10,467 bases of DNA from positions 1 through 10,467 of the forward strand of contig JAKACL010000082.1 of the NCBI GenBank assembly GCA_021821425.1, read 5' to 3'. Under the pieces are notes generated by a model, which saw only the letters and a program-made list of their open reading frames with translations, was not told the origin of the DNA and did not search any database. The DNA comes from Pseudomonadota bacterium (lineage in GTDB: Bacteria; Pseudomonadota; Gammaproteobacteria; Burkholderiales; Thiobacillaceae). Every line of letters starts with the position of its first letter. Positions within the stretch are counted from its first letter, which is position 1. The position numbers and the translations under genes are program-made. Below are positions 1 to 7,931 of this stretch, in pieces.

Positions 1-58
1 AAGGACGGCACCCGACCCTGAGCGGCCGGCCAGACTCGGCACTGGAACCGGCAGGTTC

Positions 59-79
59 TCGGCGAGGCTGTGTGAAAAC
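59..79 (+). repeat. Left terminal inverted repeat of the IS1182-family element
   Basis: This is the left member of the terminal pair. It matches the reverse complement of 1666-1686 with two mismatches. It begins immediately after a short palindrome at 45-58 (GAACC, four bases, GGTTC). Confidence 0.8.
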
Positions 80-132
80 CCCACCAAAATTTCCTAAACT
101 GGTCGCAGTAGTATCAGAGGGGAAATGCGGAC

Positions 133-1563
133 ATGAAGCGATTCATCGAAGGCGAAGACCGGGCACAGATCACTTTGTTTCCGGATTGTCTGGACGACTA
201 CATCGCTGAGGACAACCCAGTACGAGCCGTTGAAGCCTTCATTGACGCATTGGATCTGGGCGCGCTGGGCTTTGCAGGAGTGGCGCCTGCGGTTACGGGG
301 CGGCCTTCCTATCATCCCTCGGTTCTTCTCAAGCTCTACCTGTACGGTTATCTCAATCGCATTCAGTCCAGCCGGCGGCTGGAGCGGGAGACTCAGCGCA
401 ACGTCGAGTTGATGTGGCTCACTGGCAAGCTCTCACCCGACTTTAAGACCATAGCTGACTTCCGTCACGACAACGGCCAGGCGATCCGCAATGTTTGCCG
501 CGAGTTCGTTCTGCTGTGCCGGCGGCTCAATCTGTTCACCCAAGCCATCGTCGCCATTGATGGCAGCAAGTTCAAGGCGGTGAACGCACATGACCGCAAC
601 TTCACCCGTGCCAAGGTGGACAAGCGGGTGAAGGAGATCGAGCGTAGCATCGATGAATACCTGGTAGCGATCGAGACGGCAGATCGCAATCCGTCCGAGG
701 TGACGGAAACCAAGACGGCCCATCTGAGCCGGAAGATCGAGACCTTGAAGCGTGAAATGCGTGACCTCAAGGGAATGCAAGCGCAACTGGAGGCCTCAGG
801 CGGTCAGGTCTCCCTGACCGATCCCGATGCACGGGCCATGGCCACCAGCACCAGTCGTGGACTGGTGGGCTACAACGTGCAAACCGCGGTGGAGACCGAG
901 CACCATTTGATCGTGACGCATGAAGTGACCAACATCGGTTCGGACCGACGACAGTTGGCCAGGATGGCAAAGCAGGCCCAAGAGATCATGCCGGGTCAGG
1001 AACTTCAGGCCATCGCGGACCGGGGCTACTTCAACGGCGATGAGGTTCTGGCTTGTGACCAGGCGGGCATTACTGCCTACGTCTCCAAACCGATGACGTC
1101 GGAGGCCAAGGCCGAGGGCCGGTTCGACAAATCGGACTTTGTCTATCAGCCCGATACCGATACCTACCGCTGCCCGGCGGGCAGCCAACTCATCCGACGC
1201 TTCAGCCGGATGGAGAAAGACTATCTCATACACCGCTACTGGAGTTCGGACTGCCCACGCTGTCCCATCAAGGCCCAGTGCACGCCAAGCGACTACCGCC
1301 GTGTCAGCCGCTGGGAGCACGAGGCTGTGCTCGAAGCGATGCAAAAGCGGCTGGACGGCAAACCGAATGTAATGCGCATCCGGAGACAGACGGTCGAGCA
1401 TCCCTTTGGCACCATCAAGTTCTGGATGGGGGCAAGACACTTCCTGATGCGCACCCTTGAGCATGTGCAAACCGAGATGAGCTTGCATGTCCTCGCCTAC
1501 AACCTGAAGCGGGTGATACAGATCGTTGGAATGACAACCCTGATGGCGGCGATCAAGGCCTGA
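133..1563 (+). CDS. IS1182-family DDE transposase
   Basis: This 476-residue transposase would cut and join the ends of the surrounding insertion sequence. The N-terminal part (about 1-135) contains the helical region with the GRPSYHPSVLLKLYLYGYL segment typical of IS1182/IS5-like transposases. The likely catalytic triad is visible: D143 in AIDGSKF, D296 in AIADRGYF and E422 in VEHPFGTIK. A charged, probably coiled-coil stretch (about 160-222) separates the first part of the RNase H-like fold from the second. Cysteines C347, C374, C377 and C383 form a possible zinc-binding knuckle before the final acidic residue, as in many family members. The ATG start is preceded by AGGGG at 118-122, ten bases upstream. 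The gene is complete and is the only gene in the element. Family assignment is from recognised motifs; activity is inferred. Confidence 0.9.
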   Translation: MKRFIEGEDRAQITLFPDCLDDYIAEDNPVRAVEAFIDALDLGALGFAGVAPAVTGRPSYHPSVLLKLYLYGYLNRIQSSRRLERETQRNVELMWLTGKLSPDFKTIADFRHDNGQAIRNVCREFVLLCRRLNLFTQAIVAIDGSKFKAVNAHDRNFTRAKVDKRVKEIERSIDEYLVAIETADRNPSEVTETKTAHLSRKIETLKREMRDLKGMQAQLEASGGQVSLTDPDARAMATSTSRGLVGYNVQTAVETEHHLIVTHEVTNIGSDRRQLARMAKQAQEIMPGQELQAIADRGYFNGDEVLACDQAGITAYVSKPMTSEAKAEGRFDKSDFVYQPDTDTYRCPAGSQLIRRFSRMEKDYLIHRYWSSDCPRCPIKAQCTPSDYRRVSRWEHEAVLEAMQKRLDGKPNVMRIRRQTVEHPFGTIKFWMGARHFLMRTLEHVQTEMSLHVLAYNLKRVIQIVGMTTLMAAIKA

Positions 1564-1665
1564 AGGCCTGTTTTACCTCCCAAACAAACAACGGAAATTC
1601 GACGATTCCAGCAATCATCGCAAGTTGGTCCGGCTCACCCCGTCTTCAACATCGACTTCCTGAGA

Positions 1666-1686
1666 GTTTCCACACGGCCTCGCCGA
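1666..1686 (-). repeat. Right terminal inverted repeat of the IS1182-family element
   Basis: This is the right partner of 59-79, in inverted orientation with two mismatches. It lies 103 bases after the transposase stop codon. Confidence 0.8.
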
Positions 1687-1752
1687 ACAAGAGACTGCTA
1701 GTTTAGGTCCCAGCGCGTCCACTCCTGGCCGAAAACCGGACAGCCACAAACA
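1687..1752. other. Non-coding gap between the IS and the gyrB terminator
   Basis: I see no gene, repeat or RNA structure in this short flank. It contains a CTAG at 1698-1701 but no convincing duplicate of the left IS flank. Confidence 0.4.
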
Positions 1753-1783
1753 AAACAGGCCTACCAAATTGGTAGGCCTGTTT
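1753..1783 (-). terminator. Intrinsic terminator of gyrB, probably bidirectional
   Basis: This is a perfect palindrome with 15-base arms (AAACAGGCCTACCAA and its reverse complement) around one central base, so in practice a stem with a small A/T loop. Read on the minus strand it ends in TTTTGTTTG, a usable U-tract, and it lies about 50 bases past the gyrB stop. Read on the plus strand the tail is TTTGATT, so it may also stop transcription leaving the insertion sequence. Confidence 0.85.
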
Positions 1784-1831
1784 GATTCTCAAGTGTTAAG
1801 AATTTTCTCAATATTCTGAGAGCCTGCCCGC

Positions 1832-4348
<2,517 letters not shown>

Positions 4349-4394
4349 CTAAAAAAACAACCCTGTCATCGCCGTGGCGCTTGTCCCGTAAGGG

Positions 4395-4424
4395 GGAAAA
4401 CCGGGGTCCAGTTGCCGGTTTTCC
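4395..4424. repeat. Stem-loop between dnaN and gyrB
   Basis: Two perfect 10-base arms, GGAAAACCGG and CCGGTTTTCC, surround a 10-base loop. The structure directly abuts the REP-like palindrome pair at 4425. It is downstream of dnaN and upstream of gyrB on the minus strand. It lacks a T-tract on either strand, so I do not call it an intrinsic terminator. It may attenuate read-through, protect mRNA 3' ends, or be part of the repeat element. Confidence 0.6.
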
Positions 4425-4484
4425 GCGTGGGCTTCGCCCACCCTACGGCCAATGCGAAGGGGGTAGGGTGGGCGAAGCCCACGC
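4425..4484. repeat. REP-type palindrome pair (BIME-like) between dnaN and gyrB
   Basis: Two perfectly complementary 22-base arms (4425-4446 and 4463-4484) are separated by 16 bases. Each arm is itself a hairpin of the form GTGGGC-TTC-GCCCAC. Each unit carries the GTAG tetranucleotide at its 5' end: 4463-4466 on plus, and the reverse complement of 4443-4446 on minus. A GTAG/GGAG head followed by a short palindrome is the hallmark of REP elements mobilised by RAYT (TnpA-REP) proteins, and head-to-head pairs are called BIMEs. No RAYT gene is in the window. The assignment to that class is from structure alone. Confidence 0.75.
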
Positions 4485-4511
4485 AGTCCGGCGGTAGCTT
4501 GGTCAGCACGC

Positions 4512-5615
4512 TCAGATCCGCATCGGCATTACGACGTACTTGAAGCCTGGCTCGCCTTCGCTGGTGAGCAGCATGCTGCTGTTGGCGTCGCCGAGCGACA
4601 GCGTGATTTCGTCGGTGTTGACGGCGCCCAGGCCGTCGAGCAGGTAGGTCACGTTGAAGCCGACATCGAGCGGATCGCCGTTGTAGCTGACCTCGATTTC
4701 GTCGGCGGCTTCTTCCTGTTCGTTGTTGTTGCAGACGATGCCGAGCGTGTTTTCGCTCATGACGAGGCGCACGCCGCGGAATTTTTCGTTCGACAGGATG
4801 GCCGCGCGCTGCAGCGCCTGGATCACGTTCTGGCGACGGGCCTTGAGGTGGCGCGGCTGGTTGGAGGGGATCACGCGCTGGTAGTCTGGAAACTTGCCGT
4901 CGACCACCTTGGTGACCAGCTCGGTGCCGGGCAGGGTGAAGGTGACCTGGTTAGCGCCGATGCGCAGCTCGACCGCGTCGTCGACGTCGCCCAGCAGTTT
5001 GGACAGCTCGATCACGGTTTTGCGCGGAATGATGATTTCGCGCGCCTCACCCTCGGTCTCCAATGCGGTTTCTGCGTAGCTCAGGCGATGGCCGTCGGTG
5101 GCCACCACGCGCAGCTGCTTGCCTTCCAGCACCAGCAGCATGCCGTTGAGGTAATAGCGGATGTCCTGGCTTGCCATGGCGAACTGCACCAGCTGCAGCA
5201 GGCGTTTCAGCGTTTTTTGCGGCAGTCGGATTGCATTACCCAGACCGGCGCCGGTTTCGACCCGCGGGAAATCGGCGGCCGGCAAGGTCTGCAGGGTGAA
5301 GCGCGACTTGCCGGCACTGACCACGACCTGGCTGTCCTTGCTGTCGAGCTTGAGCTTGGCGTCGTCCGGCAGCGCCCGCACGATGTCGAACAGCTTGCGG
5401 GCTGCGATGGTGATCGCGAAATCCTCGCCGCCCGGCGCATCGATCCGGGTGCTGACCTGCAGCTCGAGGTCGGTGGCCAGCAGCGTCAGCTTGCCGGCCT
5501 TTTTTTCCAGCAGCAGGTTGGACAGGATGGGCAGGGTGTGGCGGCGTTCCACCACGCCCACAACTGCCGACAGGGCAGCCAGCAGGGCATTGCGTTCGCT
5601 TTGTACTAATAGCAT
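4512..5615 (-). CDS. dnaN: DNA polymerase III beta subunit (sliding clamp)
   Basis: The beta clamp is a ring-shaped dimer that tethers DNA polymerase III to DNA and serves as a docking site for repair and initiation-control proteins. The 367-residue length matches the family (366 in E. coli). Visible family features are HTLPILSNLLLE at 26-37 in domain I, ATDGHRLSY at 172-180, FPDYQRVIP at 242-250 near the partner-binding pocket, and the conserved C-terminus VVMPMRI that lines that pocket. The ATG start is preceded by AGGA about 8 bases upstream, in a notably AT-rich stretch. It is downstream of dnaA (179-base gap) and upstream of gyrB, the usual initiation cluster. I could not call a separate dnaN promoter with confidence. 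The gene appears intact. Confidence 0.98.
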   Translation of the reverse strand: MLLVQSERNALLAALSAVVGVVERRHTLPILSNLLLEKKAGKLTLLATDLELQVSTRIDAPGGEDFAITIAARKLFDIVRALPDDAKLKLDSKDSQVVVSAGKSRFTLQTLPAADFPRVETGAGLGNAIRLPQKTLKRLLQLVQFAMASQDIRYYLNGMLLVLEGKQLRVVATDGHRLSYAETALETEGEAREIIIPRKTVIELSKLLGDVDDAVELRIGANQVTFTLPGTELVTKVVDGKFPDYQRVIPSNQPRHLKARRQNVIQALQRAAILSNEKFRGVRLVMSENTLGIVCNNNEQEEAADEIEVSYNGDPLDVGFNVTYLLDGLGAVNTDEITLSLGDANSSMLLTSEGEPGFKYVVMPMRI

Positions 5616-5645
5616 TTATATATTCCTGAAAGTCGTAATAAAGGC
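5603..5645. other. AT-rich stretch at the dnaN end of the dnaA-dnaN gap (candidate unwinding element)
   Basis: In a GC-rich window this roughly 40-base segment is strongly AT-biased (it includes CATTTATATATT and TAATAAA). It lies next to a near-consensus DnaA box at 5656-5664. That makes it a candidate duplex-unwinding element, but it also covers the dnaN ribosome-binding region and first codons, so the AT bias could serve translation instead. Confidence 0.35.
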
Positions 5646-5655
5646 GGCCTAAATC

Positions 5656-5664
5656 TGGGGATAA
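5656..5664 (-). promoter_or_regulatory. Near-consensus DnaA box
   Basis: On the minus strand this reads TTATCCCCA, one mismatch from TTATCCACA. It lies in the dnaA-dnaN gap, oriented opposite to the perfect box at 5778-5786. Confidence 0.45.
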
Positions 5665-5777
5665 GCTTCTTTACTCAATCGAATCATGTCATTGTCGCCA
5701 TTATGGGGTGTGGGCAAAAGCGGTACGATACGGGAGAGCTGGGGAGCGTTTTCGCTTGCCGGCCGATCGAGCCTGTC

Positions 5778-5786
5778 TTATCCACA
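5778..5786 (+). promoter_or_regulatory. Perfect DnaA box in the dnaA-dnaN gap
   Basis: The sequence TTATCCACA matches the consensus DnaA-binding 9-mer exactly. It lies 8 bases beyond the dnaA stop codon, inside the 179-base dnaA-dnaN gap. It may be part of oriC or regulate dnaN. A much weaker match (TTGCCCACA on the minus strand, 5709-5717) lies in the same gap. Confidence 0.75.
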
Positions 5787-5794
5787 TTTCATCC

Positions 5795-7132
5795 TCAGCC
5801 TGTCAGGCTTTGCAGCAACACCAGATAATCGCGCCCGATGTCCGCTTCGGTCTCGCGCAGTTCGGCCACCTTGCGGCAGGCGTGGATCACCGTCGTGTGG
5901 TCGCGCCCGCCGAAGGATTCGCCGATTTCCGGCAGACTCTGGTTGGTCAGTTCCTTGGCCAGCGCCATCGCGATCTGGCGGGGACGCGCCAGGTTGCGCG
6001 TGCGCTTCTTCGAAAACATGTCGGCGACCTTGATCTTGTAGAAGTCGGCGACGGTCTTCTGGATGTTCTCGATCGACACGATGCGCGAGGTCGAGGCGAT
6101 CAGGTCGCGCAGCGCCTCTTTCACCAGTTCCAGCGAGATCGGTTTTTCGTGGAAGCGCGAAAACGCGATCACCCGCTTCAGGGCGCCTTCGAGCTCGCGC
6201 ACGTTGGAACGCACCTGCTTGGCAATGAAGAAGGCGACGTTCTCGTCGAGCTTGATGTTTTCGGCCTGCGCCTTGGCCAGCAGGATGGCGACCCGCATTT
6301 CCAGCTCGGGCGGCTCCACCGCCACGGTCAGGCCCCAGGCGAAGCGCGATTTCAGGCGATCGTCGAGCCCGCTGATTTCCTTGGGGAAGGTGTCGCAGGT
6401 GATGACGATCTGCTTCTTGTTTTCGATCAGCGAGTTGAACACATAGAAGAACTCTTCCTGGGTGCGGTCCTTCTTGGCGAGGAACTGGATGTCGTCGACC
6501 AGCAGCAGGTCGAGCGACATGTAGCGTCGCTTGAGGTCGTCGAACTGCTTGTTCAAATAGGCCTTGACCACGTCGTCGACATAATCGTTGGCGTGGATAT
6601 AGCTGATGCGCGCGTCGGGGTTGGCCTGGCGCACGGTGTTGCCGATGGCCTGCAGCAGGTGGGTCTTGCCGAGCCCGACGCCGCCGTAGACAAACAGCGG
6701 GTTGTAGGCGGTGCCGGGGTTGTCGGCAATCTGCAGGGCCGCGGCCCGCGCCAGCTGGTTGGCGCGGCCTGAAACAAAATTATCGAACGAAAAGGCGGGA
6801 TTGATGCGCATGCCGCCGACCGCTGGCGGCGCCGGTGCCGCCAGCGCCCGCGCAACGCCGGGGGGCGCCGGTGCCGCCGTCCGCGGGGCGGTCGCTTTTT
6901 TGCCCAGCGCGTAATTGATCGAGACCGGGCGGGCGTAGAATTCCTGCGCCCAGCCGTCGATATGTTCGGCGAATTTTTCGCGCACCCAGTCCATCACGAA
7001 GTGGTTGGGCGCCAGGATCCGCACCTCGCTGCCCGTGTCTTCAAACACCAGGGGCTTAATCCACGTGCTGAATTGCTGCTGGGTCAAACTGGCGCGAAAG
7101 CGCTCTTGGCAAAGGTCCCAGAAGGAATCCAT
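5795..7132 (-). CDS. dnaA: Chromosomal replication initiator protein DnaA
   Basis: DnaA is the AAA+ ATPase that binds DnaA boxes, melts oriC and loads the helicase. From the chosen ATG the protein is 445 residues. The order is domain I ([12 protein letters not shown] onward, 1 to about 75), a Pro/Ala-rich domain II linker (about 80-107), the AAA+ domain with Walker [10 protein letters not shown] (150-158), Walker [10 protein letters not shown] (209-217) and the arginine-finger segment DRLKSRF (258-264), and the C-terminal DNA-binding domain with signature [15 protein letters not shown] (408-422). I prefer the ATG at 7130-7132 because homologues begin just before the FW-x-x-C motif. Earlier in-frame starts exist: ATG at 7160-7162 and TTG at 7169-7171 (458 residues). 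An AGGAG lies about 15 bases before the TTG, whereas the ATG at 7132 has no clear ribosome-binding site. It heads the leftward dnaA-dnaN-gyrB set. Confidence 0.97.
   Translation of the reverse strand: MDSFWDLCQERFRASLTQQQFSTWIKPLVFEDTGSEVRILAPNHFVMDWVREKFAEHIDGWAQEFYARPVSINYALGKKATAPRTAAPAPPGVARALAAPAPPAVGGMRINPAFSFDNFVSGRANQLARAAALQIADNPGTAYNPLFVYGGVGLGKTHLLQAIGNTVRQANPDARISYIHANDYVDDVVKAYLNKQFDDLKRRYMSLDLLLVDDIQFLAKKDRTQEEFFYVFNSLIENKKQIVITCDTFPKEISGLDDRLKSRFAWGLTVAVEPPELEMRVAILLAKAQAENIKLDENVAFFIAKQVRSNVRELEGALKRVIAFSRFHEKPISLELVKEALRDLIASTSRIVSIENIQKTVADFYKIKVADMFSKKRTRNLARPRQIAMALAKELTNQSLPEIGESFGGRDHTTVIHACRKVAELRETEADIGRDYLVLLQSLTG
6828..6878 (-). repeat. In-frame direct repeat inside dnaA domain II
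   Basis: A 15-base unit, GGCGCCGGTGCCGCC on the plus strand, occurs at 6828-6842 and again at 6864-6878, offset by 36 bases. In the protein this yields AAPAPP twice, 12 residues apart, in the flexible linker. The duplication probably reflects slippage or local duplication in a region under weak constraint. Confidence 0.7.
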
Positions 7133-7200
7133 AGTCGATAGGCGGGAAGGGGTCAGCGGCATGAGATTCAAGCGCCGAATCTTACTCTCCTTCGGCGAGG

Positions 7201-7209
7201 TTATCCACA
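7201..7209 (+). promoter_or_regulatory. Perfect DnaA box between dnaA and rpmH
   Basis: TTATCCACA matches the consensus exactly and lies 30-70 bases upstream of the possible dnaA starts. It could serve oriC, dnaA autoregulation, or both. A weak two-mismatch match (TTTTCAACA) is at 7289-7297. Confidence 0.75.
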
Positions 7210-7251
7210 GGCGAAAGAGACCGGGCGCGCAGGCCGCCTGGCTGCGCGCGC

Positions 7252-7281
7252 TTGACAGCCCCGGGGTTGGGACTGTCTAAT
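7252..7281 (+). promoter_or_regulatory. Sigma70-type promoter for rpmH-rnpA
   Basis: A perfect -35 hexamer TTGACA (7252-7257) is followed after 18 bases by TCTAAT (7276-7281), five of six bases matching the -10 consensus. Transcription would begin near 7288 and leave a leader of about 75 bases before rpmH. It is the best promoter match I found in the window. Confidence 0.75.
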
Positions 7282-7307
7282 ACGCGGTTTTTCAACAGAT
7301 TTTTTAG

Positions 7308-7343
7308 TGCCGGCCGGTTCTGTCCGTGCGGAACCGGCCGGCA
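7308..7343 (+). promoter_or_regulatory. Strong hairpin in the rpmH leader
   Basis: A perfect 13-base-pair stem (TGCCGGCCGGTTC at 7308-7320 with its complement at 7331-7343) surrounds a 10-base loop. It ends 8 bases before the AAGGA ribosome-binding site of rpmH at 7352-7356. No T-tract follows, so it is not a standard terminator. It could stabilise the mRNA 5' end or affect L34 translation. The function is unknown. Confidence 0.65.
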
Positions 7344-7362
7344 GCCTTGGAAAGGACTCGAG

Positions 7363-7497
7363 ATGAAACGCACTTACCAGCCGTCCACCGTTCGCCGCAA
7401 GCGTACCCATGGTTTCCGCGCCCGCATGAAAACCAAGGCCGGCCGCGCCGTGATCAACGCGCGCCGCGCCAAGGGCCGCGCCCGCCTGGCTGTCTAA
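7363..7497 (+). CDS. rpmH: 50S ribosomal protein L34
   Basis: L34 is a small, highly basic protein of the large ribosomal subunit that packs against 23S rRNA. The 44-residue product has the conserved MKRTYQPS start, the central HGFRARM and the C-terminal [11 protein letters not shown], and matches the usual length. An in-frame extension upstream to 7252 is not credible: the ATG at 7363 is preceded by AAGGA with 6-base spacing and matches the family start exactly. It is the first gene of the rightward operon, driven by the promoter at 7252-7281, and rnpA follows after 30 bases, the near-universal bacterial arrangement. Confidence 0.98.
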   Translation: MKRTYQPSTVRRKRTHGFRARMKTKAGRAVINARRAKGRARLAV

Positions 7498-7527
7498 ATC
7501 GATACGCGTCCCGGCAAAACCGGAGGC

Positions 7528-7914
7528 GTGCGCCTGCACGACGCGCGCCTCGTCCGCCCGGCCGATTTTGCCCGGGTATTTGCCCGCAATCAGCGTGCGC
7601 GCACGGACAGCATCGTAGTCATGGCCTGTCCCAATCAAGTGGGCTATCCCCGATTGGGCATGGTGATCGCCAAGCGCCTGCTCGCACGCGCGGTCGACCG
7701 CAACCGCGTCAAGCGCTGCGTACGCGAGCGTTTCCGGGAGATGCTGCCGACGCTGCCCGCGTGCGATTTCGTCGTTCGACTGATCGCCAAACCGGTCGCC
7801 GGCGACGAAGCGCGCGATCTGTCACGCACCTTTAAACGTGCGGGCGAGCGCGCCATGGCAAAATGGCCCCCCGCACCGGCAACCGATGTCGCGCCGGACT
7901 CCTCCTCCAACTAA
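7528..7914 (+). CDS. rnpA: Ribonuclease P protein component
   Basis: RnpA is the basic protein cofactor of RNase P. It helps the catalytic RNA bind and cleave the 5' leader of precursor tRNAs. The 128-residue protein has the family N-terminal pattern ARLVRPADFARVF, the LGMVIAKR strand and the diagnostic RNR motif in DRNRVKRCVRERFRE (57-71). A polar, proline-rich tail (about 113-128) extends beyond the conserved fold. The start is unusual. GTG at 7528 is the only ATG/GTG/TTG in frame after the rpmH stop that keeps the whole domain, but the GGAGG at 7522-7526 ends one base before it, which is too close. CTG at 7534 would have ideal spacing. Translational coupling to rpmH is possible. yidD, which usually follows rnpA, is absent. 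Confidence 0.95.
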   Translation: MRLHDARLVRPADFARVFARNQRARTDSIVVMACPNQVGYPRLGMVIAKRLLARAVDRNRVKRCVRERFREMLPTLPACDFVVRLIAKPVAGDEARDLSRTFKRAGERAMAKWPPAPATDVAPDSSSN

Positions 7915-7931
7915 AAACGCGTCCCGTCTCA

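Larger units (their letters stand above)
59..1686 (+). mobile_element. Complete IS1182-family insertion sequence
   Basis: The element is bounded by imperfect terminal inverted repeats. Positions 59-79 and the reverse complement of 1666-1686 match at 19 of 21 bases, sharing the core TCGGCGAGGC and then GTGTG-AAAC. It holds a single full-length transposase gene (133-1563). The total of about 1.63 kb fits the IS1182 family. The ORF has no stop or frameshift, so the copy may be active. It lies downstream of the gyrB terminator and interrupts no recognisable gene. I see no clear target-site duplication next to the repeats, so the outer boundaries could shift by a few bases. The family call rests on recognising the transposase, not on a database match. 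Confidence 0.85.
7172..7307. other. Candidate oriC region between dnaA and rpmH
   Basis: This gap separates the leftward and rightward gene sets, the usual place for a betaproteobacterial origin. It holds a perfect DnaA box (7201-7209), a GC-rich inverted repeat (GCGCGCAG at 7225-7232 with CTGCGCGC at 7242-7249), and an AT-rich run at 7288-7307 containing TTTTTCAACAGATTTTTTAG, which could be an unwinding element. With only one strong box here, the origin may also extend into the dnaA-dnaN gap. The location is inferred from context. Confidence 0.5.

Noticed and set aside
1..58. Possible gene tail on the left edge (KDGTRP then stop in frame 1)
   Set aside because: It is six codons in an arbitrary frame at the window edge, too short to support a gene.
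1555..1570. Tandem AAGGCCTG at the transposase stop codon
   Set aside because: It is only two 8-base units with no structural or functional meaning that I can support.
5797..5809. Palindrome AGCCTG-T-CAGGCT at the dnaA stop as a terminator
   Set aside because: The loop is too small, the stem would overlap the stop codon and no T-tract follows.
7252..7497. Extended 81-residue version of L34
   Set aside because: The extension would begin in the -35 hexamer of the rpmH promoter and run through the leader hairpin. The family start and ribosome-binding site point to 7363.
7863..7931. 23-residue N-terminal extension of YidC
   Set aside because: It overlaps rnpA and puts a non-homologous peptide before TM1. 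The MDNQRL start is typical of the family.
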